From: Bog-532 sp963720945
GTDB taxonomy: Bacteria; Actinomycetota; Actinomycetes; Streptosporangiales; Streptosporangiaceae
Direction: 5' to 3'
Length of the DNA stretch: 64,000 nt
Assembly (NCBI GenBank): GCA_963720945.1
Contig: CAVRHH010000005.1
Span: 186,001 to 250,000, forward strand
Part shown: positions 53,834 to 63,524 of the stretch, one piece after another
How positions within the stretch are numbered: position 1 is the first letter of the stretch
Layout of the letters: each line of letters begins with the position of its first letter
Made by a program: the position numbers and the translations under genes
The notes under the pieces: generated by a model
The model's database searches: none
Told to the model about the DNA's origin: nothing
Seen by the model: the letters and a program-made list of their open reading frames with translations, nothing else

Positions 53834-54994
53834 TCAGCCTGAGGCCGGGTGGGTACCGGTCAGCCGGGCGTCACCGGTGCCCGGCATCACCTCACCGAGG
53901 ACCCACGCGGTGATACCGCGTGCGGCCAGGACGCCAAGCGCCTCATCCGTGCTGTCCCGGCCGACCACCGCGGTCATGCCGACGCCCATGTTGAACACGC
54001 GCTCCATCTCGGCCGGCGGTACCGCGCCGGCCCGGGCCAGCACAGCGAAGATCGCGGGCGGCTGCCACGTGCCCCGGTCCAGCACCGCGTCGGCCCCGGC
54101 GGGCAGCACCCGCGCGAGGTTGCCGGCCAGGCCGCCACCGGTGACGTGAGCGTACGCGTGCACGTCACAGCGCTCGGCCAGGGCCAGGCAGTCGCGGGCG
54201 TAGATGCGTGACGGGACGAGCAGCTCTTCCCCCAGGGGCCGGCCGAGTTCCGGTACGTCCCGCTCCAGGCCGAGCCTGGCCCGCCGGAGAATCTCGCGGA
54301 CCAGCGAGAACCCGTTGGCGTGCAGCCCCGACGAGGCCATCGCGATCACCGTGTCGCCCGGCTTCACCCGGCTGGCGCCGAGGATCGCGTCCGCCTCCAC
54401 GGCACCGGTCGCCGCGCCCGCCAGGTCGAAGTCGTCCGGGCCGAAGTGCCCGGGATGCTCGGCGGTCTCGCCGCCAAGCAGGGCACAGCCCGCCTCGGCG
54501 CAGCCGCGCGCGACACCGGAGACGATCGCCGCCACCCGCTGCGGCCGGATCGCGCCGCAGACCACGTAGTCGGTCATGAACAGCGGTTCCGCCCCGCATG
54601 CGGCCAGGTCGTCGGCGACCATGGCGACCAGGTCCAGCCCGACGGTGTCGTAGATGCCGAGCCGGCTCGCGAGTACGACCTTGGTGCCGACGCCGTCGGT
54701 GGAGGTGGCCAGGACGGGGTGCCGGTAGGCCGCCAGCCGGGCCGCGTCGAAGAGCCCGGCGAACCCGCCGATATCCCCGATGACCTCCGGCCGGGCCGTC
54801 CGCGCCACCGAGGCGCGCATCAGGTCCACCGCCCGGTCGCCGGCCCCGATGTCCACGCCCGCCGCCGCGTAGCTGAGGCCACCCGCCTGCTCAGGACCGG
54901 CGAGATCCGCACCGCCTGGCGGCACGCCACCGCCGCTGCGAGCGCCGCCGGCGTCCGCGGGGACCCCATCCGGGCGGCGGGGCCGGCTGGTCAC
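53834..54994 (-). CDS. purM: Phosphoribosylformylglycinamidine cyclo-ligase
   Basis: 386 residues; AIRS synthetase, fifth step of purine synthesis (FGAM to AIR, ATP-dependent). Motifs: YAAAGVDIGAGDRAVDLMR, LATSTDGVGTKVVLASRLG, DLVAMVADDLAACGAEPLFM, LLGGETAEHPGHF and VTGGGLAGNLARVLP. The first 35 residues are a variable, Pro/Gly-rich leader. The ATG overlaps the purF stop by four bases, so translation is coupled. Last gene of the minus-strand purine cluster. Confidence 0.97.
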   Translation of the reverse strand: MTSRPRRPDGVPADAGGARSGGGVPPGGADLAGPEQAGGLSYAAAGVDIGAGDRAVDLMRASVARTARPEVIGDIGGFAGLFDAARLAAYRHPVLATSTDGVGTKVVLASRLGIYDTVGLDLVAMVADDLAACGAEPLFMTDYVVCGAIRPQRVAAIVSGVARGCAEAGCALLGGETAEHPGHFGPDDFDLAGAATGAVEADAILGASRVKPGDTVIAMASSGLHANGFSLVREILRRARLGLERDVPELGRPLGEELLVPSRIYARDCLALAERCDVHAYAHVTGGGLAGNLARVLPAGADAVLDRGTWQPPAIFAVLARAGAVPPAEMERVFNMGVGMTAVVGRDSTDEALGVLAARGITAWVLGEVMPGTGDARLTGTHPASG

Positions 54995-56583
54995 GGAGCG
55001 GCCTGCTCGAGGGGGCCGAGGGCGTCCAGGTCCGCCAGGGCCTGCGTGGCCGGCTCGCGGAGGAATTTGCCGCGCTCGGCGTCGGCGACGGGGACCGGGT
55101 AGATCCCGTCGAAACAGGCCCGGCAGAGCTGCCCGGCCGGCAGCGTCGTCGCCGCGGTCAGGCCGTCCAGGGAGATATAGCCGAGTGAGTCAGCGCCGAT
55201 CGAGGCGCAGATCTCCGGCACCGATTCGTGGCCCGCGATCAGCTCGGCGCGGGTCGCGAAGTCGATCCCGTAGAAGCAGGGCCAGCTGACCGGCGGGCTG
55301 GAGATCCGCACGTGCACCTCGGCCGCGCCCGCCTCGCGCAGCATCGCCACGATCGCGCGCTGGGTGTTCCCGCGGACGATCGAATCGTCCACGACGACCA
55401 GGCGCCGCCCCGCGACGACCCCGGCCAGCGGGTTCAGCTTCAGCCGGATCCCCCGCTGGCGGATGGTCTGACTCGGCTGGATGAAGGTCCGGCCGACGTA
55501 GGAGTTCTTGACCAGCCCCTGCCCGTAGGGGATGCCGCTGGCCTCGGCGTAGCCGATCGCGGCGGGTGTGCCCGATTCCGGGACCGGGATCACCAGGTCG
55601 GCTTCGGCGGGGTGCTCTGCGGCGAGCCTGCGGCCGACCTCCACCCGGGTGGCCTGCACGTTCCGGCCCGCGATGGTCGTGTCGGGGCGCGCGAGGTAGA
55701 CGTACTCGAACAGGCAGCCCTTCGGCTCGGCGGGCGCGAACGCGCGGGACCGCACGCCGCGCTCGTCGATGGTGATCAGCTCGCCGGGCTCGATCTCGCG
55801 CACGAAGGTGGCGCCGATGATCTCCAGTGCCGCGGTCTCGCTCGCCACTGCCCAGCCCGTCGCGAGCTGGCCGAGCACCAGCGGGCGGAAGCCCAGCGGG
55901 TCCCGCGCGGCGTACAGCGTCCGCTCGTTCATGAAGACCAGCGAGTACGCACCGCGCACCAGCGGGAGCGTGGCCAGCGCCATCTCCTCGATGTCGTCGC
56001 TGGCGCGCGGTGCCGCGCTCCCGGCCGTCCCGCCTGGCCCGGACGGCGGAACGGGCCCGCCCTGGGGCCCGGCCTGGGCAGCCGACGGCGGCTGGCGGGC
56101 GAACAGCGCGGTCAGCACGTCGGTGTCGGACGTCGCCGCGGGCAGCTGGTGCCCGGTCCCGGCTTCACCGTCCAGCAGCCGGGCCAGCTCCAGCGTGTTG
56201 ATCAGGTTGCCGTTGTGGCCGAGGGCCAGGCCGCCGTCCCGGGTGGAACGGAAGGTCGGCTGGGCGTTCTCCCACACCGAAGAGCCCGAGGTGGAGTAAC
56301 GGCAGTGGCCGACCGCGATGTACCCGCGCAGGGTGTTGAGCGCGGCCTCGTCGAAAACCTGGGCGACCAGGCCCATGTCCTTGTAGACGACGATGCGGCC
56401 GCCGTCGCTGACCGCGATCCCGGCCGACTCCTGGCCCCTGTGCTGGAGGGCGTACAGCCCGTAATAGGCGAGCTTCGCGACGTCCTCGCCCGGCGCCCAT
56501 ACGCCGAATACGCCACAGGCGTCTCGTGGCGGCCGGTCGGAGGGATCCAGGTCATCCGTCAGGCGGCCGTCGGGCTTTGGCAC
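54991..56583 (-). CDS. purF: Amidophosphoribosyltransferase
   Basis: 530 residues; first committed step of purine synthesis (PRPP plus glutamine to phosphoribosylamine). The N-terminal nucleophile Cys is in RDACGVFGVWAPG after a 22-residue propeptide; LYALQHRGQESAGIAVSD and VGHCRYSTSGSS follow. The PRTase PRPP loop is RLVVVDDSIVRGNTQR, with YVGRTFIQPSQ before it. A Gly/Pro-rich insert of about 35 residues (around QPPSAAQAGPQGG) is unusual. The iron-sulfur Cys positions appear as CFYGID, GQLCRACFDG. ATGA overlap with purM. Confidence 0.97.
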   Translation of the reverse strand: MPKPDGRLTDDLDPSDRPPRDACGVFGVWAPGEDVAKLAYYGLYALQHRGQESAGIAVSDGGRIVVYKDMGLVAQVFDEAALNTLRGYIAVGHCRYSTSGSSVWENAQPTFRSTRDGGLALGHNGNLINTLELARLLDGEAGTGHQLPAATSDTDVLTALFARQPPSAAQAGPQGGPVPPSGPGGTAGSAAPRASDDIEEMALATLPLVRGAYSLVFMNERTLYAARDPLGFRPLVLGQLATGWAVASETAALEIIGATFVREIEPGELITIDERGVRSRAFAPAEPKGCLFEYVYLARPDTTIAGRNVQATRVEVGRRLAAEHPAEADLVIPVPESGTPAAIGYAEASGIPYGQGLVKNSYVGRTFIQPSQTIRQRGIRLKLNPLAGVVAGRRLVVVDDSIVRGNTQRAIVAMLREAGAAEVHVRISSPPVSWPCFYGIDFATRAELIAGHESVPEICASIGADSLGYISLDGLTAATTLPAGQLCRACFDGIYPVPVADAERGKFLREPATQALADLDALGPLEQAAP

Positions 56584-56592
56584 ACGACCAGT

Positions 56593-57027
56593 CTAATGAG
56601 CAGATGGTGCGCCGGCGCCGCCACTCGCGTTAACCGGCAGGTATGGCGCGAGGTCAGCGCGCGGCCCACTGGCCTGGACCGCCCCGCTGGCCACGGCTTC
56701 GGCCCAGCCGAGGCGGCCGGTCGCCAGCCGGATCCAGGTGACCGGATCGGTCTCGACGACGTTGGGCGGGGTGCCCCGGGTATGCCGCGGGCCCGGCACG
56801 CACTGCACCGCGGCGAACGGGGGGACCCGCACCTCCACGGCCTTGCCGGGAACGGCCGCCGCCAGCAGGCCGAGCAGGTACCTGACCGCGACGCGGAGCG
56901 CGTCCGGGGGCGGCGGCGCGCCGGCATCGACCGCACGGGTCACCGCGGCCACGCTCGCCGCGTCACGCGGATCCGGGCCCCGGGCCCGCCGGGCCGCGGG
57001 GGAACGCCGTGCTGGCTGAGCGGGCAT
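56593..57027 (-). CDS. Sterol-carrier-family (SCP2-like) protein
   Basis: 144 residues: VAVRYLLGLLAAAVPGKAVE, VRVPPFAAVQCVPGPRHTRG, then NVVETDPVTWIRLATGRLGW and AVQASGPRADLAPYLPV. This is the short sterol-carrier-like/maleylpyruvate-isomerase C-terminal fold conserved next to purF in actinomycetes. It may bind a lipid or aromatic ligand; no role is known in purine synthesis, but the tight spacing (9 bases to purF) makes co-transcription likely. Confidence 0.85.
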   Translation of the reverse strand: MPAQPARRSPAARRARGPDPRDAASVAAVTRAVDAGAPPPPDALRVAVRYLLGLLAAAVPGKAVEVRVPPFAAVQCVPGPRHTRGTPPNVVETDPVTWIRLATGRLGWAEAVASGAVQASGPRADLAPYLPVNASGGAGAPSAH

Positions 57028-57035
57028 GCGTGCCG

Positions 57036-59299
57036 TCAGCCGAAGATGGCCGGCAGGGCGCCGCGGTGCACCTCGGCCAGCTCCGCCAGCGAGATCACGA
57101 ACAGATCCGCAACGTCGAGGCTGCCGCCGCCGACGGCACCGATGTCCGTAGCCGGGACGCCATGACGGCCGCAGATCTCCGCGAACTCGGCCTCCGCCCC
57201 GGGGCGGACGGCCACGATGGCCCGCGCCGCCGATTCGCTGAACAGGAACGTGAACGCGTCCCCGGGCAGCGTCACCCGGCAGCCACGCCCCCCGCGCAGG
57301 ACCGATTCGGCCAGGGCCACCGCGAGGCCGCCGTCGGACAGGTCATGGGCCGCCTGTACCGCCCCGGAGGCGGCCGCGTCGGCGAGGACCCGGGCCAGGT
57401 TCCGTTCGGCAGCGAAATCGGCCCGCGGCAGCAGGCCGCCCAGGTGCCCGTGCACCACCTGCGCCCACGCGGAGCCGCCGAACTCGGCTCCGGTGTGGCC
57501 GAGCAGCACGATGCGGGCCCCGTCGCCGCCGAAGCCGATGGACAGCCGGCAGCGCACGTCCGGGTGCACGCCCAGTACCCCGATCACCGGAGTCGGCTGG
57601 ATGGCGGACTCACCGGTCTGGTTGTAGAAGCTGACGTTGCCGCCGGTGACCGGAACCCCGAGTTCAGCGCAGCCGTCGGCCAGGCCGCGGACCGCCTCGG
57701 CGAACTGCCACATCACCGCGGGGTCCTCCGGAGAGCCGAAGTTCATGCAGTTCGTTACGGCCAGCGGCCGGGCCCCGGTGGCGGCCACGTTGCGGTAGGC
57801 CTCGCTCAACGCGAGCTGCGCTCCGGTATACGGGTCCAGCAGCGCGTACCGGCTGTTGCCGTCGGTGGCCAGTGCCACCCCCAGGCCCGTCCCCTCGTCG
57901 ACGCGGATCAGGCCGCCGTCCTCGGGCATGGCCAGCACCGTGTCGCCGCGCACGTAACGGTCGTACTGCTCGGTGACCCACGTCTTGTCAGCGAGGCCGG
58001 GCGACCCGAGCAGGGACAGCAGCGTGGACCGCAGCCCGCTCGCCCCGGACGGCCGCGGCAGCGCACCGGGATCGCCGGCGGCCAGCTTGTCCTGCCATTC
58101 GGGCCGGGCCAGCGGACGGGAGTACACCGGCCCCTCGTCCGCGGCCGTGCCGGGCGGGATGTCCACGACCGTCTCGCCGTGCCAGGTCATCTCGAGGCGG
58201 CCGCTGCCGGTCACCTCGCCGATGACCGTGGCCTGCACGTCCCACTTGGCGCACACGGCGAGGAAGCGCGGCACGTCGGCCGGCTCGACGACCGCCATCA
58301 TGCGTTCCTGCGACTCGCTCATCAGGATTTCCGGCGGCCCGAGCGCAGGGTCACGCAGCGGGACGGCGTCGAGCCGGACCCGCATCCCGCCGGTGCCGGC
58401 CGCGGCCAGCTCGGTGGTCGCGCACGCGACTCCGGCCGCACCGAGGTCCTGGATGCCCGTAACCAGGCCGTCGCGGTACAGCTCGAGGCAGCATTCAATC
58501 AGGAGCTTCTCCAGGAACGGATCCCCGACCTGGACGCTGGGGCGCTTGGCCAGGTGACCGTTGCCCGATTCCGAAGGCGCCCCGAAGGTCGCGCTGGCCA
58601 GGACCGACGCGCCGCCGATGCCGTCCGGGCCGGTTCGCGAGCCGAGCAGGATGACCTGATTGCCGGGGCCGTCGGCGGCGGCGACCTGAAGGTCATCGTG
58701 CCGCATGACCCCGACGCACAGCGCGTTGACGAGCGGATTTCCGGCGTAGCAGGCGTCGAAGGCCAGTTCCCCGCCGATGTTCGGCAGGCCCAGGCAGTTG
58801 CCGTAGAACGAGATCCCGCTGACGACGCCGGACAGCACCCGGCGGGTGTCGCCTGCGCCGGCCTGCCGAACCGCAGCGAGTCCATCACCGCCACCGGCCG
58901 GGCCCCCATGGCCAGGATGTCACGGACGATGCCGCCGACCCCGGTCGCCGCGCCCTGATGCGGCTCGACGTAGGAGGGGTGGTTATGCGATTCGATCTTG
59001 AAGGTGACCGCGTAGCCGCCGCCGATGTCGACGACGCCGGCGTTGGCCCCGATGCCGGCCAGCAGCGCGTCGCTGCGCGGCGCCTTCTCGGCGAACTGCC
59101 GCAGGTGCACCTTGGACGATTTGTAGGAGCAGTGCTCGCTCCACATCACCGAGTACAGCGCCAGCTCCGCGTCGGTCGGGCGGCGGCCGAGCAGCTGCCG
59201 GATCCGCTCGTATTCGGCCTCGGTCAGGCCCAGCTCGGCGAACGGCTGGCGCTGGTCGGGGGTGGCCGCGGCGCGGTCCACCGTGTCCTGGGCGGTCAT
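57036..59299 (-). pseudogene. purL: Phosphoribosylformylglycinamidine synthase, large subunit; one-base frameshift (probable sequence error)
   Basis: Starts at ATG 59299 (overlapping purQ by ATGA). The N-terminal part (FAELGLTEAEYERIRQLLGR, YSVMWSEHCSYKSSKVHLRQ, KIESHNHPSYVEPHQGAATG) leads to VAVMDSLRFG. One G (of GG on the + strand at about 58865) is missing; the rest continues in another frame from GDTRRVLSGVVSGISFYGNC to the C-terminus (HGVPATDIGAVGGG). Restored length is 754 residues, normal for the small-type PurL. An unrepaired purL would make a purine auxotroph, so an assembly error is the likeliest cause. The complex needs PurQ and PurS. Confidence 0.92.
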
Positions 59300-59976
59300 C
59301 GCAGGCCCTCGGACAGGACCCGGACGGCAGAGGAGAAGAAGGCGAGCCCGTCGGTGCCCGGTCCGGTCAGCTCGCTGGTCGCGTACTCCGGGTGCGGCAT
59401 CAGGCCCACCACGTTGCCCGCCTCGTTGCTGACGCCGGCGATGCCACGCGCGGAGCCGTTGGGATTGCCCAGGTACCGGACGACCACCTGACCGCCGGAC
59501 TCGAGCGCGTCGAGGGTGCCAGCGTCCGCGGCGTAGGCGCCTTCGCCGCTCTTCAGCGGCACAATGATCTCCTGTCCCTCGATGTAGGCCCGGGTCCATG
59601 ACGTGCGGGCGTTCTCCACCCGGAGGCGCACGTCCCGGCTGACGAAATGCAGGCCCGCGTTGCGGGTCAGCGCTCCGGGCAGCAGATGCGCCTCGCACAG
59701 GATCTGGAAGCCGTTGCAGATGCCGAGCACCGGCAGGCCCGTCTCCGAGGCCGCCGCGAGCTCGCTCATCACCGGGGAGAACCGGGCGATGGCGCCGCAG
59801 CGCAGGTAGTCGCCGTAGGAGAAGCCGCCGGGCAGGATCACCGCGTCCACCCCGTGCAGGTCACGCTCGTTGTGCCAGAGCGTGACGGGCTCACCGCCGA
59901 CCCGGCGGACCGCGCGGGCCGCCTCGGCCTCATCCAGCGAGCCGGGGAAGGTGATGACGCCGACGCGGGCGGTCAT
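59296..59976 (-). CDS. purQ: Phosphoribosylformylglycinamidine synthase subunit PurQ (glutaminase)
   Basis: 226 residues from the ATG at 59976 (a longer start at 59988 is possible). Class I glutamine amidotransferase: VGVITFPGSLDEAEAARAVR, LPGGFSYGDYLRCGAIARFS, nucleophile Cys in LGICNGFQILCEAHLLPGAL, and the His/Glu pair in LMPHPEYATSE. It supplies ammonia to PurL. Four-base overlap with purL (ATGA). Stop codons and length are normal. Confidence 0.96.
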   Translation of the reverse strand: MTARVGVITFPGSLDEAEAARAVRRVGGEPVTLWHNERDLHGVDAVILPGGFSYGDYLRCGAIARFSPVMSELAAASETGLPVLGICNGFQILCEAHLLPGALTRNAGLHFVSRDVRLRVENARTSWTRAYIEGQEIIVPLKSGEGAYAADAGTLDALESGGQVVVRYLGNPNGSARGIAGVSNEAGNVVGLMPHPEYATSELTGPGTDGLAFFSSAVRVLSEGLR

Positions 59977-60062
59977 CGGGCACCGCACAGGCTATTCAGG
60001 GGCACGCCCGAAGATTACCGGCTGACCTGGACCCCCCTGATCCGGGCGCGCCTGATCCTGGC

Positions 60063-60713
60063 TCAGCTGGCGGCGTGCATCCGGGCCATCGGAACGTCGC
60101 CGGACCAGGTGATCCGCTTGCGCATGGTCACCACCATGCCGCGGCCCGGCCGGCTGCGCAGCGTCACGTCGTCGACGCAGGCCCGCATGACGTCGAGCCC
60201 GCGGCCCGATTCGGCCAGGTTGGCGACGTCCGCCGCCCGGCCCGGGCGCCTCGACTCGCCGCGGCCGCGCTCGGGGCCGATGACCGAAGCGGCCCGCCGC
60301 CAGGTCACCCGGTGCAGGGACGGCCGGCCGGCCCGGCGCCTGCCGCCCGGCATCGTGAACCCCTGCGCGGGCCGGGACCGGCGGAGCCCGCCGGAGCCGG
60401 CGGCCCGGCGCGGGACGTCGGCCACGGTGCCCGGACTCGCGGCGGTCCAGTCCTCGGAAACCTCTACCTCGCACCGGTCCGCACTGATGGTGAGGAACAC
60501 GGCGTAGCCGGTGGCCCCGGGGGCGCCGTGCCTGAGCACGTTGGAGCAGGCCTCCGTCGCGGCCAGCAGGATGTCCGAAATACTGTCGTCGCCGACGCCG
60601 ACGGTCCGCAGGATGTCCCCGAGCACGCGCCTGGTCACGGGAACACTGCGCGCCTCGCGCTGGAAGGCCAGACAGAACTTCACATGCGAAGGCTTCCCGC
60701 CACGGCTCGTCAT
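60063..60713 (-). CDS. HATPase (anti-sigma-factor-like) inside the pur cluster, with a long insert
   Basis: 216 residues; a GHKL/HATPase_c_2 protein of the RsbW/regulatory type. N-box DILLAATEACSNVLRHGAPG, G1 box CEVEVSEDW, G2 region ESGRGLDVMRACVDDVTLRS. Between G1 and G2 there are about 85 residues rich in Arg, Gly and Pro, where family members have about 20. It lies between purS and purQ on the same strand, so it may be co-transcribed with the pathway genes. Kinase or anti-sigma partner unknown. The insert might be a lid expansion or a local frameshift artefact. Confidence 0.85.
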   Translation of the reverse strand: MTSRGGKPSHVKFCLAFQREARSVPVTRRVLGDILRTVGVGDDSISDILLAATEACSNVLRHGAPGATGYAVFLTISADRCEVEVSEDWTAASPGTVADVPRRAAGSGGLRRSRPAQGFTMPGGRRRAGRPSLHRVTWRRAASVIGPERGRGESRRPGRAADVANLAESGRGLDVMRACVDDVTLRSRPGRGMVVTMRKRITWSGDVPMARMHAAS

Positions 60714-60769
60714 AACCGCGAAATTCAGGTGTTACACACCACTGTTACCCGGCGGGACGCCGCCGCGGC

Positions 60770-61012
60770 TCAGCTAGCGTGCAGGGTGAACTCCTCGATC
60801 ACCGGGTTCGCGAGCAGATCGGAGGCGAGCTTGGCGAGTGCCTCGAGCGCCGGCTCATCGGCCGGGCCGCCGATTTCCACTTCGAACCTCTTGCCCTGCC
60901 GCACGCTGAGCACGTCGGAGTACCCGAGGCGATGGGCCGATTCCGCGATGGCGTCCCCCTGCGGATCGTGTATTTCGGGCTTGAGCATGACGTCAATAAA
61001 CACACGGGCCAC
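60770..61012 (-). CDS. purS: Phosphoribosylformylglycinamidine synthase subunit PurS
   Basis: 80 residues from GTG 61012 with GGAGG six bases upstream. Family motifs: ARVFIDVMLKPEIHDPQGDA, AHRLGYSDVLSVRQGKRFEV and LASDLLANPVIEEFTL. PurS bridges PurL and PurQ in the FGAM synthase complex. Usually purS is directly followed by purQ; here a HATPase gene intervenes. Divergent from bkdA with a 220-base shared intergenic region. Confidence 0.95.
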   Translation of the reverse strand: MARVFIDVMLKPEIHDPQGDAIAESAHRLGYSDVLSVRQGKRFEVEIGGPADEPALEALAKLASDLLANPVIEEFTLHAS

Positions 61013-61231
61013 GTATCCTCCCAGGGCTGGCGGGGCACATATGCTCACATGCATCTGCGCCAGGGCCGCAGCGTACGCGATGAGACCCACGCCCGCCCGC
61101 GGTCCCTACCGGCTCAGCGACAACTGCACAGCGCTCCCGCATAGAAGGCGTCCGCCACGAACGGACGGCAGCGCACCCACCCGGCCGGTCCTGGCGATCC
61201 CACACCGGCCCTGAGGATCAAGGAGTGGCAC

Positions 61232-62533
61232 GTGTCCGTCGAAACCGGCGGTTCGTCCGCCGCACAGGAAGTCATGCCCGCCCCGCTGGCCTCCGCGCCG
61301 GCCGCCGCGGCCGGCCTGCCCCCGGAGGCAGGCGCGCCGGAGGAACTGATCCAGCTGCTCACCCCCGAGGGCGAACGGGTGGAACATCCCGACTACCCGC
61401 TCGACATCTCGGCCCGGGAACTGCAAGGGCTCTACCGCGATCTGGTCCTTGTGCGCCGGCTGGACACCGAGGCGATCGCGCTCCAGCGCCAGGGCGAGCT
61501 CGGCCTCTGGGCGTCGCTGCTCGGCCAGGAAGCCGCCCAGATCGGCTCGGGGCGCGCCCTCGGCCCGCGGGACATGGCGTTCCCGACCTACCGTGAGCAC
61601 GGCGTCGCGTGGTGCCGTGGCGTCGATCCCATCAAGCTGCTGGAACTGTTCCGGGGCGTGAGTCACGGCGGCTGGGACCCGGCGGAGCACAACTTCCACC
61701 TGTACACGATCGTGATCGGCAGCCAGACGCTGCATGCGACCGGTTATGCGATGGGCATCCAGCGGGACGGGGCCACCGGCGACGGCGGGGAGACCGGGGA
61801 GGCCGTCATCGCCTACTTCGGTGACGGCGCCACCAGTCAGGGCGACGTGAACGAGTCGTTCGTCTGGGCGTCGGTGTTCAACGCGCCGGTGGTGTTCTTC
61901 TGCCAGAACAACCAGTGGGCCATCTCCGAGCCGCTGGAGCGGCAGAGCCGGATCCCGCTCTACCAGCGGTCCCGCGGTTTCGGCTTCCCGGGCCTGCGCG
62001 TTGACGGCAACGACGTGCTCGCGTGCCTCGCGGTGACCCGGGCGGCGCTGCGGGCGGCGCGGGAGGGCCAGGGGCCCACGCTGATCGAGGCGTTCACCTA
62101 CCGGATGGGCGCGCACACCACCACCGACGACCCGACCAGGTACCGGCTGGCGGGCGACCTGGAGGCGTGGAAGCTGCGGGATCCGATCGAGCGGGTCAAG
62201 GCCTACCTGGTGCGCAGCGGGGCCGCCGGCACCAGTTTCTTCGACGAGGTCGACGCCGAGGCCGCCCGGCTGGGCGCCTGGCTGCGCGAAGCCTGCCGGG
62301 CGATGCCGGACCCGTCGCCGCTGTCCGCCTTCGAGCACGTCTATGCGGGCCCGCACCCGGTCATCGACGCTGAACGGGACGCCTACGCCGCCTACCTCGA
62401 TTCCTTCGAGGACGCCGCGGGCGGATCGCCGGGCGGGCCGCCGTCCGGCGGGCCGCCCGGCGATCCCAGCCTGCCTGCCGTCGCGCGGGCCCGCGGCACC
62501 GGCGGTTTCGGGCGCAGCGGGGAGGCCCGATGA
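61232..62533 (+). CDS. bkdA: 2-oxoisovalerate (branched-chain) dehydrogenase E1 alpha subunit
   Basis: 433 residues from GTG 61232 (AAGGAG upstream). Thiamine diphosphate motif AVIAYFGDGATSQGDVNESF, then NAPVVFFCQNNQWAISEPL; AFPTYREHGVAWCRG is typical of the alpha subunit, and YRMGAHTTTDDPTRYR of the phosphorylation-loop region. It decarboxylates branched 2-oxoacids as the first step of the Bkd complex; vdh nearby supplies such acids. A pyruvate-type E1 cannot be excluded by motifs alone. The 3' end overlaps bkdB by four bases. The C-terminus carries a Gly/Pro-rich stretch. Confidence 0.9.
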   Translation: MSVETGGSSAAQEVMPAPLASAPAAAAGLPPEAGAPEELIQLLTPEGERVEHPDYPLDISARELQGLYRDLVLVRRLDTEAIALQRQGELGLWASLLGQEAAQIGSGRALGPRDMAFPTYREHGVAWCRGVDPIKLLELFRGVSHGGWDPAEHNFHLYTIVIGSQTLHATGYAMGIQRDGATGDGGETGEAVIAYFGDGATSQGDVNESFVWASVFNAPVVFFCQNNQWAISEPLERQSRIPLYQRSRGFGFPGLRVDGNDVLACLAVTRAALRAAREGQGPTLIEAFTYRMGAHTTTDDPTRYRLAGDLEAWKLRDPIERVKAYLVRSGAAGTSFFDEVDAEAARLGAWLREACRAMPDPSPLSAFEHVYAGPHPVIDAERDAYAAYLDSFEDAAGGSPGGPPSGGPPGDPSLPAVARARGTGGFGRSGEAR

Positions 62534-63513
62534 CCACACTCACGCTGGCCCGGGCGCTGAACGAGGGGCTGCGCCGGGCGCTGGACGACGATCCCAAGGT
62601 CCTGATCATGGGCGAGGACGTCGGCAAGCTGGGCGGCGTCTTCCGGATCACCGACGGGCTGCAGAAGGACTTCGGCGAGAACCGGGTCGTCGACACACCG
62701 CTGGCCGAATCCGGCATCGTAGGCACCGCGATCGGGCTCGCCCTGCGCGGCTACCGGCCGGTGTGCGAGATCCAGTTCGACGGCTTCGTCTACCCCGCGT
62801 TCAATCAGATCGTCAGCCAGCTCGCGAAGATGCGGTACCGCTCCCGCGGGCAGGTGGCCCTGCCGGTCGTCATCCGCATCCCGTTCGGTGGCGGCATCGG
62901 CGCGGTCGAGCACCACAGCGAATCGCCCGAGGCGCACTTCGCCCACACGGCCGGCCTGCGGGTGGTGGCGTGCTCCGCCGCCCCGGACGCGTTCATGATG
63001 ATCCAGCAGGCGATCCGCAGCGACGACCCGGTGATCTTCTTCGAGCCGAAGCGGCGCTACTGGGAGAAGGCGGACGTCGACACCACGGCGAGCGCGGCGG
63101 ACGCCCTGCCGCTGGAGGTCGCGCGCACGGTGGCCGAGGGCACGGACCTCACGTTGCTGGCCTACGGTCCCATGGTCAAGGTGGCCCTGGGCGCCGCGGC
63201 CGCCGCCCGCGAGGACGGCCGCAGCATCGAGGTGATCGACCTGCGGTCGCTGTCCCCGCTGGACATGAAGACGGTAACGGCGTCGGTGCGCCGGACGGGG
63301 CGGTGCGTGGTGACTCACGAGGCGCCCGTCTTCGGTGGCCTGGGAGCGGAGATCGCCGCGCGCGTCACGGAGGGGTGCTTCTACTCGCTGGAGGCCCCCG
63401 TGCTGCGGGCCGGCGGCTTTTCCACGCCGTACCCGCCGTCCCGGCTCGAGGAGCATTACCTGCCGGACCTGGACCGGGTGCTGGACGCCGTCGACCGTAC
63501 CTTCGGGTACTGA
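62530..63513 (+). CDS. bkdB: 2-oxoisovalerate dehydrogenase E1 beta subunit
   Basis: 327 residues: LARALNEGLRRALDDDPKVL, MGEDVGKLGGVFRITDGLQK, DTPLAESGIVGTAIGLALRG and YPAFNQIVSQLAKMRYRSRG, with the C-terminal transketolase domain (IEVIDLRSLSPLDMKTVTAS, then THEAPVFGGLGAEIAARV). The beta subunit completes the E1 active site and binds E2. ATGA overlap with bkdA; bkdC follows after 11 bases, so the three form one operon. Confidence 0.95.
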   Translation: MTTLTLARALNEGLRRALDDDPKVLIMGEDVGKLGGVFRITDGLQKDFGENRVVDTPLAESGIVGTAIGLALRGYRPVCEIQFDGFVYPAFNQIVSQLAKMRYRSRGQVALPVVIRIPFGGGIGAVEHHSESPEAHFAHTAGLRVVACSAAPDAFMMIQQAIRSDDPVIFFEPKRRYWEKADVDTTASAADALPLEVARTVAEGTDLTLLAYGPMVKVALGAAAAAREDGRSIEVIDLRSLSPLDMKTVTASVRRTGRCVVTHEAPVFGGLGAEIAARVTEGCFYSLEAPVLRAGGFSTPYPPSRLEEHYLPDLDRVLDAVDRTFGY

Positions 63514-63524
63514 GGGGGGCGGCC

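Noticed and set aside
55228..57165. 645-residue + strand frame opposite purF
   Set aside because: Complement of a highly conserved gene; no motif of its own.
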